52,771 nucleotides of DNA from positions 1-52,771 of the forward strand of contig CANCQX010000005.1 in NCBI GenBank assembly GCA_947380375.1, read 5' to 3'. Shown here piece by piece: positions 44,601-50,758 of the stretch. A program made the translations under genes and the position numbers. This DNA comes from Flavobacteriales bacterium (GTDB lineage: Bacteria > Bacteroidota > Bacteroidia > Flavobacteriales_D > Crocinitomicaceae). Every line of letters starts with the position of its first letter. Position 1 is the first letter of the stretch. The notes beneath the pieces are model-generated. The model made no database searches. It saw only the letters and a program-made list of their open reading frames with translations, and was not told where the DNA came from.

Positions 44601-45595
44601 CAATTGAAACAATCAAAGAATTAAAAGAAGGTTATCTTTCTTTGGTAATTCATGAAGTTGCTAAAATGATGGTTGAAAATTTCGCTATTGTTGTATTAGA
44701 AGACTTAAATTTTGGATTCAAAAGAGGTCGTCAAAAAGTTGAAAAACAAGTCTATCAAAAATTTGAAAAAATGTTAATAGATAAGTTGAATTATTTGATT
44801 TTTAAAGACAAAAAAGAAACGGAAATCGGAGGTTTATATAACGCTTTACAATTAACAAGTAAATTTGAAAGTTTTCAAAAATTAGGAAAACAATGTGGCT
44901 TTCTATTTTATGTGCCTGCTGCATTAACAAGTAAAATTGACCCAACTACAGGGTTTGTTAACTTTTTAGATACTCGTTATTATTCAGTAGAAAAATCACA
45001 AGAATTTTTCAGCAAATTTGCTAATATTCAATACAATACTTCCAAAGATTATTTTGAATTTGAATTCGATTACAACAATTTTACTTTAAAAGCTGAGGGC
45101 ACAAAAACAAAATGGTCCATTTGTACGCATGGAGTTGAACGTTGGAGATATAACCCTACATCAAAAGGGAGTGAACGTGTCAATGTTACTGCAGAATTAA
45201 AAGCTGTTTTTGAAAAACAAACCATTTCTTTTAAAAATGGCAATGATTTAAAAAATGATATTATCACAAACGAAAATAAAATTTTATTCTCTTCATTACT
45301 ACATTTACTTGGCTTGACTTTATCATTGAGACATTCTGAAAGTGGAACAGAAAATGATTTCATACTTTCTCCTGTTTCCAACACAAAAGGTATATTTTTT
45401 GATTCTAGAAATTCTAACGATAAACTACCAAAAGATTCGGATGCTAATGGAGCATACCATATTGCATTGAAAGGGCTTTGGATATTAGATAACATCAATA
45501 AATCAACAGATTTCAAAAAATTGAGATTGGCAATTTCTAATAAAGAATGGCTAGAATTTGTACAAACAAAACCTTATTCTAAAATCGACTATTAA
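41675..45595 (+). CDS. cas12a: Cas12a (Cpf1), type V-A CRISPR effector nuclease
   Basis: 1306 aa from ATG 41675 (MKNTLENFTNKYSLSKTLKF, the family N-terminus). An in-frame ATG 39 bp upstream adds unrelated residues. The single effector processes its own crRNA and cuts target DNA next to a T-rich PAM. RuvC residues: D920 in IGIDRGERHLLYLT, E1009 in VVLEDLNFGFKRGR, D1256 in DSDANGAYHIALKG. The Nuc-lobe Arg is R1219 (TLSLRHSESGT). crRNA-processing His is H814 in GKPNLHTMYW. PAM-contacting region is AGWDVNKETDN. The recognition lobe (~30-560) and bridge regions are present. The segment between VFYRKKS and IIKDKRFALDKFQFHVP is short, like the Francisella enzyme. All catalytic residues are intact, so it should be active. 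It resembles the F. branchiophilum enzyme from memory. rhuM starts 1 bp after the stop. Confidence 0.97.
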   Translation: MKNTLENFTNKYSLSKTLKFELIPTPKTLENIEKKGLISTDENRAESYKKVKKIIDEYHKYFISIALENLNLSNLNEFSELYNKNNKSDEDKILLNKIQIELRKEIVNTFSKTASNDIKEKYDRLFKKELIQIDLIDWIKNNGDYEDIKLVEEFKTFTTYFTGFNENRKNMYTAEEHSTGIAYRLIHENLPKFLDNCKSFELLKSKYPNFKNEVIEKELEMVIQGKPLDSIFSIEFFNETLTQKGIDFYNTVLGGLTEKDVKKKIRGINEHINLFRQENHLKSRDIPTLKVLYKQILSDRESVSFLQDEFLDDSDVLNSIEVFYRSELLEKEIDGNKINIFSSISSLLKDINSFDTNKIYIKNDTSLTDISQKIYGSWSIVKAALKFHYEEVIKPLNGKKRTEKYDEELEKWLGTTKNSQFSLQFIQTICDSFFKELEEKEEKNTGSEWNEYFKNMNLIVDENSISSSSIERITSKYEAIKDLLNAESTSSKKLIQEQHKVDKIKAFLDEIVSFLHFIKPLMLNDSSLDKEEGFYSMLEGLFAQLDLATPLYNKTRNYLTKKAYSTDKIKLNFENAQLLAGWDVNKETDNTSVLLRKDGLYYLCIMDKKHNNVFKNVPLSSKKENNFEKIVNKFFPDASKMIPKCSTQLKAVKQHFSYSKDDYIISGKVFNGDLSISEKVYQLNNYVFDLETNSMVISSGDGEKRPKKFQKKYLELSNDTIDFKDSLTSWIDFCKDFLIKYESTCQFNFSFKPSKEYNSLDEFYRDIDNQTYKITFQNIDDNYINLLIEEGKIYLFQIYNKDFSQNSKGKPNLHTMYWKALFEEENLKNVIYKLNGEAEVFYRKKSLEYSEELWKKGHHADELKDKFSYPIIKDKRFALDKFQFHVPITMNFKATDGNYFNTNVNEFLQNNPNVNIIGIDRGERHLLYLTLINQKGEIIIQKTLNTITNAITTVDYHNLLDTKEKNRDTARKSWGTIETIKELKEGYLSLVIHEVAKMMVENFAIVVLEDLNFGFKRGRQKVEKQVYQKFEKMLIDKLNYLIFKDKKETEIGGLYNALQLTSKFESFQKLGKQCGFLFYVPAALTSKIDPTTGFVNFLDTRYYSVEKSQEFFSKFANIQYNTSKDYFEFEFDYNNFTLKAEGTKTKWSICTHGVERWRYNPTSKGSERVNVTAELKAVFEKQTISFKNGNDLKNDIITNENKILFSSLLHLLGLTLSLRHSESGTENDFILSPVSNTKGIFFDSRNSNDKLPKDSDANGAYHIALKGLWILDNINKSTDFKKLRLAISNKEWLEFVQTKPYSKIDY

Positions 45596-45596
45596 A

Positions 45597-46610
45597 ATGG
45601 AAACAAATTCACAAATCATCATCTATCAAACAGAAGATGGGCAAACAAAATTGGATGTTCGTTTGGAAAATGAAACAGTTTGGCTTACTCAAAAATACAT
45701 GGCAGAATTGTTTCAAACTTCTGTACCCAATATCAATATGCACCTAAAAAGCATTTTTGAAGATCAAGAATTGTTAGAAGAAGCAACTATTAAGGATTTC
45801 TTAATAGTTCAAAAGGAAGGGAGTCGGAATGTGGAAAGAGCACAAAAGTTCTACAATTTAGATGCAATTATATCAGTAGGTTACCGAATTAAAAGTCATG
45901 TAGCGACCAAGTTCAGGCAATGGGCTACTAAACATATTCGTGAATACATAGTGAAAGGTTTTGTTCTAGATGATGAGCGTTTGAAAAATCCTGACCAACC
46001 ATTTGATTATTTTGATGAATTAATGCGTCGAATACAAGATATTCGAACGTCGGAAAAACGATTCTATCAAAAAATAACTGATATCTATGCCACAAGTGTA
46101 GATTATGATCCTACTCTAGATGAAAGTATATTGTTTTTCAAAACAGTTCAAAACAAAATGCATTGGGCAATTACTGGAATGACCGCTGCTGAAATTATCG
46201 CTTCAAGATCAGATAGTACAAAAGCGAATATGGGGCTTAAATCATGGAGAGGGGTAAAAGTTCGAAAAGAAGATGTAGGTATAGCAAAGAATTATTTATT
46301 AGATGATGAACTCAAAGCATTGAACAATTTAGTTGAGCAATATTTGATTTTTGCAGAAGGTCAAGCTATGCGCAAAGTATCCATGTACATGAAAGATTGG
46401 ATAAAGAAACTAGATGGTTTTTTAGAATTGAACGATAGGAACATTTTAGAACATGCTGGAAAAATTTCAGCAGAAATAGCCAAAGATAAAGCCATAAAAG
46501 AGTATGAAATGTTTCACCAATCTCAAATAAAGCAAAACGACCAACTCCCATCTGATTTTGAAAATATCATTAAGAAGATAGAAACTAATCAGAAAAAGAA
46601 AAACAGTTAA
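45597..46610 (+). CDS. rhuM: RhuM-family protein within the cas operon
   Basis: 337 aa. The N-terminus IIIYQTEDGQTKLDVRLENE, then TVWLTQKYMAELFQTSVPNI (helix-turn-helix-like), the ARAQKFYNLDAIISVGYRIK-type block (here VERAQKFYNLDAIISVGYRI) and FRQWATKHIREYIVKGFVLD are hallmarks of the virulence RhuM family. The C-terminal half has a KilA/Fic-like helical region (MHWAITGMTAAEIIASRSDS) and ends LPSDFENIIKKIETN. RhuM proteins occur in mobile elements and defence islands, and their activity is unclear. The start follows the cas12a stop by one base, with cas4 33 bp downstream, so it is in the cas transcript. It is not a standard V-A component. Role: passenger, regulator or accessory defence, undecided. 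Confidence 0.9.
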   Translation: METNSQIIIYQTEDGQTKLDVRLENETVWLTQKYMAELFQTSVPNINMHLKSIFEDQELLEEATIKDFLIVQKEGSRNVERAQKFYNLDAIISVGYRIKSHVATKFRQWATKHIREYIVKGFVLDDERLKNPDQPFDYFDELMRRIQDIRTSEKRFYQKITDIYATSVDYDPTLDESILFFKTVQNKMHWAITGMTAAEIIASRSDSTKANMGLKSWRGVKVRKEDVGIAKNYLLDDELKALNNLVEQYLIFAEGQAMRKVSMYMKDWIKKLDGFLELNDRNILEHAGKISAEIAKDKAIKEYEMFHQSQIKQNDQLPSDFENIIKKIETNQKKKNS

Positions 46611-46642
46611 ACATGTAAAACATTCTTTAAACCTGCTAAAAA

Positions 46643-47203
46643 ATGGAAAGTTATATTACAATTTCATCCTTGAATGACTTTATATTTTGCCCAAAATCAA
46701 TTTATTATCATGGATTATACAATACTTTTTCTAAAGAAATATTTCAACAGAAACCCCAAATTGACGGAAATTATGCCCATAAAACTATTGATGAGAAAAA
46801 TTATTCTACCAAAAAGTCAATTTTACAAAGTATAGACATCTATTCTGAAAAATATGGTATTTGTGGAAAGATTGATGTTTTTGATAGTGTGACAGGAAAA
46901 CTTACGGAACGCAAGAAGAATATTATTAAAATATATGATGGTTATATTTTTCAGGTATATGCACAGTGCTTGTGTTTAATTGAAATGGGATTTATAGTTA
47001 ACGAAATTGTAATTCATGATTTAAGTAAAAATAAAAACTATTTAATACCTCTTCCTTCAGTTGACATGGAAATGTTTTTAAAATTTGAAGAGACTATTTA
47101 TAAAATGAAACATTATTCTATTGAAGAACCTCTGGTAAATATTAATCCGGAAAAATGCAAAAAATGTATTTATTCTAATTTATGCGATCAAAGTCTATGT
47201 TAA
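46643..47203 (+). CDS. cas4: Cas4, RecB-like nuclease for spacer acquisition
   Basis: 186 aa. First Fe-S cysteine in LNDFIFCPKSIYYHGLY (~residue 17). RecB nuclease motifs: His in NYAHKTIDE, Asp in GICGKIDVFD, E-x-K in KLTERKKNIIKI, and QVYAQ with the Gln. The last Fe-S cysteines are in CKKCIYSNLCDQSLC. Cas4 trims prespacers and selects those with a proper PAM before Cas1-Cas2 integrates them. It overlaps cas1 by 7 bp. Confidence 0.94.
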   Translation: MESYITISSLNDFIFCPKSIYYHGLYNTFSKEIFQQKPQIDGNYAHKTIDEKNYSTKKSILQSIDIYSEKYGICGKIDVFDSVTGKLTERKKNIIKIYDGYIFQVYAQCLCLIEMGFIVNEIVIHDLSKNKNYLIPLPSVDMEMFLKFEETIYKMKHYSIEEPLVNINPEKCKKCIYSNLCDQSLC

Positions 47204-48162
47204 GTTTACCTGATTTTAAAGCTAAAAAATGGATCATTATACATCCAAATGAAGGACAGAAATTATCCATTAAAAATGATAATATTATCATTACAAATGA
47301 AGATAATAAAATATTACTTCAAATAAGTTGTTATCGCATTTTTACTATTTGGATAGTTGGTAGCACTACTATTACAACAGTATTAATGGAACGTTCTAAA
47401 AAATTTGGTTTTTCAATTTTTATTTTAAATGGGAATATGAAAACAATTGGTCATTGGAATGCTTCAACAGAAGGTAATTTTCTATTAAGGAAAAATCAAT
47501 ACAATTACGATGGTCTTGATATAGCAAAATTATTAGTAAAAAATAAATTATCTAATCAAGTAGATCTTTTAAAATCTATCAGAAAGAAAGATGAAAATCT
47601 AAAAACTGCAATTACTCTATTTTCTAATTATCAAATAAATATTGACAAATGTGATAACGAATTTATATTGTTGGGAATTGAAGGAGTAGCGGCTAAATTA
47701 TTTTTTCAGCATTGGTTTAAAGATTTTGATTGGAATGGAAGAAAACCGAGATCAAAAAGAGATCCAATGAATGTATTGATGGACATTGGATACACTATTT
47801 TATTCAATTTTATTGATAGTCTTTTAGATTTATATGGGTTTGATAAATTCAAAGGAGTTTATCACAAAGCTTTTTATCAGCGAAAATCATTAGTATGTGA
47901 TATTATTGAGCCATTTAGGTGCATTATTGATAAACAACTAGTAAAAGCATTTAATTTAGGACAAGTAAAAGAAGAAGATTTTGAAGAGATCAAAGGTCAA
48001 TATCGATTGAAATTTCAAAAAAATAAGGATGTTCAAAGAATATTTGTTCCAATTATTTTAGAACGAAAAGAAGAAATGTTTCTTTATGTAAAATGTTATT
48101 ATCGTTCATTTATGCGTTCAAAACCAATTAATGAATATCCACAATTTCAAATTCTTAATTAA
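47197..48162 (+). CDS. cas1: Cas1 integrase of the type V-A locus
   Basis: 321 aa from ATG 47197 (MLSLPDFKAKKWIII), which overlaps the cas4 stop as ATGTTAA. An ATG at 47182 would add five residues. Metal-binding residues: E162 in LGIEGVAAKLFF, H223 in GVYHKAFYQ, and D235 in LVCDIIEPFRCI (with E238 next to it). With Cas2 it integrates new spacers at the leader end. It is of the V-A/I-type lineage and clearly different from the II-C Cas1 relic at 49987. Confidence 0.95.
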   Translation: MLSLPDFKAKKWIIIHPNEGQKLSIKNDNIIITNEDNKILLQISCYRIFTIWIVGSTTITTVLMERSKKFGFSIFILNGNMKTIGHWNASTEGNFLLRKNQYNYDGLDIAKLLVKNKLSNQVDLLKSIRKKDENLKTAITLFSNYQINIDKCDNEFILLGIEGVAAKLFFQHWFKDFDWNGRKPRSKRDPMNVLMDIGYTILFNFIDSLLDLYGFDKFKGVYHKAFYQRKSLVCDIIEPFRCIIDKQLVKAFNLGQVKEEDFEEIKGQYRLKFQKNKDVQRIFVPIILERKEEMFLYVKCYYRSFMRSKPINEYPQFQILN

Positions 48163-48163
48163 T

Positions 48164-48436
48164 ATGTTATTAGTATCTTATGACATTTCGAATAATAAAT
48201 TGAGAACAAAATTCTCTAAATTTTTAGAAAAATATGGGCATAGAATCCAATATTCTTTGTTCGAAATTCACAATAGTGATAGCTATCTAGAGAAAATTCA
48301 ATCCAAGATTGAAAATTATTTTGGCGAATTGTTTGAACAATCGGATAGTGTTTATATCTTTGAGTTAAGTAAGACCTGTAAAAAGACGAGTTATGGTTAT
48401 GCAAAAAATGAAGAGAGCGAATTTATCATTTTCTAA
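48164..48436 (+). CDS. cas2: Cas2 of the type V-A locus
   Basis: 90 aa from ATG 48164. MLLVSYDISNNKLRTKFSKF is the family N-terminus with the conserved Asp. It continues KYGHRIQYSLFEIHNSDSYL, then DSVYIFELSKTCKKTSYGYA. Starts one base after the cas1 stop. A longer in-frame start at 48131 would lie inside cas1 and adds non-family residues. It acts as the dimeric scaffold in the Cas1-Cas2 integrase. Confidence 0.95.
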   Translation: MLLVSYDISNNKLRTKFSKFLEKYGHRIQYSLFEIHNSDSYLEKIQSKIENYFGELFEQSDSVYIFELSKTCKKTSYGYAKNEESEFIIF

Positions 48437-48553
48437 ATTTTACAAACCTTCGTCTTTATGCTGTTAACTCTTATAAAAAAATAAAAAATGCTCAAAAATT
48501 GGACAAAATCAGTGAAATATTGCACTATTAATCGCAAATTTCAACTTATTGAT
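48437..48553 (+). promoter_or_regulatory. CRISPR leader
   Basis: 117 bp of AT-rich sequence between the cas2 stop and the first repeat, the usual place for the leader and integration site. No TAnnTTTG was found, so the array may be transcribed from the cas promoter or from a weaker element (TTGGACA near 48496). Confidence 0.6.
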
Positions 48554-49591
48554 GTCTAGAAAGGCATTCAAATTTCTACTATTGTAGATTGTGTAATTAT
48601 ATCACCCATCTTAACTGTCTAGAAAGGCATTCAAATTTCTACTATTGTAGATTAACGAGCCAAATTAGTTATGCAATGTCTAGAAAGGCATTCAAATTTC
48701 TACTATTGTAGATGGGGTTTGTTTATTTTGAGTACATGAAAGTCTAGAAAGGCATTCAAATTTCTACTATTGTAGATGAGCAACAAAACTTGCAATTACT
48801 GATGTCTAGAAAGGCATTCAAATTTCTACTATTGTAGATATCATTATTGACGATTTGCTAAATGTGTCTAGAAAGGCATTCAAATTTCTACTATTGTAGA
48901 TCAATCTTCTCTTCTCCAATATCTATTTGTCTAGAAAGGCATTCAAATTTCTACTATTGTAGATAAGCACAGGAAAGTAAGCTAAAAACAGTCTAGAAAG
49001 GCATTCAAATTTCTACTATTGTAGATGATGCGTGGAAAATAGATCAAGTTAGTCTAGAAAGGCATTCAAATTTCTACTATTGTAGATGTAGCACCAACTA
49101 CTCCAAGTAGTGAGTCTAGAAAGGCATTCAAATTTCTACTATTGTAGATATTACTTATTGGGTTGATGGAATATATTGTCTAGAAAGGCATTCAAATTTC
49201 TACTATTGTAGATCTAGTGTATTTTCTGGAGTGTTTTGGTGTCTAGAAAGGCATTCAAATTTCTACTATTGTAGATGGGTATTTTAAAGCTAATCTAATC
49301 TTGTCTAGAAAGGCATTCAAATTTCTACTATTGTAGATATAGGGCAGTTTTGAGTGGATCAACCAGTCTAGAAAGGCATTCAAATTTCTACTATTGTAGA
49401 TCCTTGCTGCATCACTTTCTGCTAACGCGTCTAGAAAGGCATTCAAATTTCTACTATTGTAGATTAGAGATAGTACAACACAAACTAGATTGTCTAGAAA
49501 GGCATTCAAATTTCTACTATTGTAGATGGAAGAAGTTAGAAACGAAATAGCTAAAGTCTAGAAAGGCATTCAAATTTCTACTATTGTAGAT
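48554..49591 (+). CRISPR. Type V-A CRISPR array: 17 intact repeats
   Basis: 36-bp repeats starting GTCTAGAAAGGCATTC and ending AATTTCTACTATTGTAGAT. All 17 copies look identical. The 3' end is the classic Cas12a handle (5-bp stem TCTAC/GTAGA with TATT loop), so crRNAs are read left to right with the spacer after GAT. Repeat starts: 48554, 48617, 48678, 48742, 48804, 48866, 48929, 48991, 49052, 49114, 49178, 49241, 49303, 49366, 49429, 49492, 49556. The 17 spacers are 25-28 nt. The last (49592-49619) is followed by a degenerate half repeat GTCTAAAAAGGCATTC (49620-49635, 15 of 16 matching) that merges into the Cas9 relic. Uniform repeats suggest recent activity. Spacer targets were not searched. 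Confidence 0.98.
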
Positions 49592-49617
49592 GGTATCTTA
49601 TTATTCTCCATTTAAAG

Positions 49618-49860
49618 ATGTCTAAAAAGGCATTCGTTAATTTAGAGGAAGAACCTATTTATCTGAATAAAGGAAAAGGATTGACAATTAAAAATGTAGC
49701 TAATTATTTAATATGTGACGCATTAGAATTACTCGACAAAAAAGATCATTTAGGAAACATTATTCTTGATAAAATTAGTATTAGAAGTGCAAATAATTTA
49801 AATGGAATAAGAAAAATTCGTTTAAATCACCTCGGTATAATTTGTCATATTGGAGAATAA
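49618..49860 (+). pseudogene. Cas9 (type II-C) C-terminal remnant with internal deletion
   Basis: An 80-aa open frame. Residues 4-23 (KAFVNLEEEPIYLNKGKGLT) and 39-52 (LDKKDHLGNIILDK) resemble the late RuvC/PAM-interacting part of Bacteroidetes Cas9 (NLEE.PI.LNK.KG..IK, KKDH.GN.ILD). Residues 60-80 (NLNGIRKIRLNHLGIICHIG) match the very end of such Cas9s (LNGI.KVR.NHLGQI..VGEY). The ~200 residues that normally separate these blocks are missing, so it is an internally deleted tail fused in frame, not a working protein. Its ATG overlaps the degenerate terminal CRISPR repeat. Identification is from remembered family patterns. An HMM search would settle it. Confidence 0.75.
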
Positions 49861-49883
49861 TTAGCCATTAAAAATAGTTGATT

Positions 49884-49920
49884 TCATTACGCAAAATGCG
49901 TTACGCATTTTGCGTAATGA
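49884..49920. terminator. Strong 17-bp hairpin after the Cas9 relic
   Basis: Perfect 17-bp arms (49884-49900 and 49904-49920; starts TCATTACGCAAAATGCG) with a 3-base loop TTA. It follows the relic stop by 24 bp. No U-tract directly follows, but the stem is strong enough to stop transcription or protect the 3' end of the pre-crRNA. Function inferred. Confidence 0.6.
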
Positions 49921-49986
49921 TAAAAATTAGTAACCTTTTAAATTTCAGATAGTTAAATTATTTACAACCCGATAAACTCATTTAAA

Positions 49987-50130
49987 ATGATCAAATACAC
50001 CTTAAATTTTAGCAATCCTGCACACCTTTTTACTAAAAAAAATCAATTAGTAGTTGAATTAAGAGATGAAAAACGCACTACTTTAAATAATTCCAATAAA
50101 ATACTAATAGTGTTTTCTACATTGAAGTAA
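49987..50130 (+). pseudogene. Type II-C Cas1 N-terminal remnant
   Basis: 47-aa frame. MIKYTLNFSNPAHLFTKKNQ then LVVELRDEK matches the opening of flavobacterial type II-C Cas1 (MIKRTLYFGNPAYLS.KN.QLV). From about residue 39 on (ILIVFSTLK) the match is lost, because the sequence enters the 3' end of the oppositely oriented yoeB gene (from 50104). It lies 126 bp after the Cas9 relic stop, the natural cas9-cas1 order. The remaining ~260 residues and cas2 of the old system are absent. Confidence 0.75.
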
Positions 50131-50358
50131 ATATATTTTATTTGCTTCTACTTTATAAACTAATCGATCTTCAAGATTTATTCTTCGTGACCAATACCCT
50201 GATAAATTGTGTTTTAATGCTTCAGGATAGCCAATTCCTGAAAAGGGAGTTCTTCTAATATCCTTTATTAAATCATTAATTTTTTTTACCGTTTTTTTAT
50301 CCGTTTGTTGCCAAAATAAATAATCCTCCCAAGCGTTTGTTGACCAAATTAAATTCAT
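50104..50358 (-). CDS. yoeB: YoeB-family mRNA endonuclease toxin
   Basis: 84 aa. Txe/YoeB family: MNLIWSTNAWEDYLFWQQTD, GYPEALKHNLSGYWSRRINL (Glu/Arg of the active site), EDRLVYKV and the C-terminal QCRKHY with the catalytic His and Tyr. It cleaves mRNA on the ribosome when freed from its antitoxin. Its start overlaps the yefM stop by 4 bp. Its 3' end overlaps the truncated cas1 relic, marking the insertion edge. Confidence 0.93.
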   Translation of the reverse strand: MNLIWSTNAWEDYLFWQQTDKKTVKKINDLIKDIRRTPFSGIGYPEALKHNLSGYWSRRINLEDRLVYKVEANKIYLLQCRKHY

Positions 50359-50609
50359 TCTTCAATGATATTTTTTTGAATTCCTTTACCTTCCTCAAAC
50401 TCTTTTATACTATCAATTAAACGTTTTGCATTATTTGGATTACCCAGTAAATGGAGTGTTTCTGTGAGAGATTCATAGTCTGTTTTGGACAAAACAACAA
50501 CATCTTCTCCATTTGTACGAGTAACAAATAAAGGGTCGTGATTAACGAAAACATTGTCTAAAAACACTTTTAAGTTTTGACGAAAATTGCTGTAGGTTGT
50601 AATTTGCAT
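50355..50609 (-). CDS. yefM: YefM/Phd-type antitoxin
   Basis: 84 aa from ATG 50609. MQITTYSNFRQNLKVFLDNV, followed by DPLFVTRTNGEDVVVLSKTD and YESLTETLHLLGNP, is the YefM family N-terminus, and the tail (KEFEEGKGIQKN) binds YoeB. The longer frame to 50654 covers the operator, so translation from there is unlikely. It represses its own operon by binding TGTACA repeats upstream. Confidence 0.92.
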   Translation of the reverse strand: MQITTYSNFRQNLKVFLDNVFVNHDPLFVTRTNGEDVVVLSKTDYESLTETLHLLGNPNNAKRLIDSIKEFEEGKGIQKNIIEE

Positions 50610-50627
50610 AACTTTATTTTTTATGAA

Positions 50628-50645
50628 TGTACAACATATTGTACA
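50628..50645 (-). promoter_or_regulatory. YefM-YoeB operator: two TGTACA sites
   Basis: TGTACA at 50628-50633 and 50640-50645, 12 bp apart, 19-36 bp before the yefM start. E. coli YefM binds palindromes with exactly this hexamer core. Confidence 0.75.
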
Positions 50646-50710
50646 ATAAAACAAATCTATTTGAAGATTTTTAAATCACATCGTTAGATCTAAAATATAG
50701 CAAACAAAAA

Positions 50711-50734
50711 AAGCTGCTACAAACGTAACAGCTT
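50711..50734 (-). terminator. Terminator of the accBC operon
   Basis: Arms AAGCTGCTAC (50711-50720) and GTAACAGCTT (50725-50734), one mismatch, 4-base loop. On the minus strand it is followed by a T-run and lies 25 bp after the accC stop. Confidence 0.8.
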
Positions 50735-50758
50735 TTCAATATATTTAAAATCTTTCGA

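Noticed and set aside
45070-45516. 148-aa minus-strand frame inside cas12a
   Set aside because: Antisense shadow of the conserved RuvC III/Nuc region of cas12a. The sense strand is clearly coding.
49255-49550. Open frames on both strands inside the CRISPR array (84 aa minus, 66 aa plus)
   Set aside because: They consist of translated repeats (LERHSNFYYCR, RNLNAFLD) with spacer inserts. The array explains them fully.
49618-49860. Small ORF after the array as a possible anti-CRISPR
   Set aside because: Its sequence reads as two Cas9 C-terminal blocks (NLEEEPIYLNK, LNGIRKIRLNHLG), so a Cas9 relic is the better explanation.
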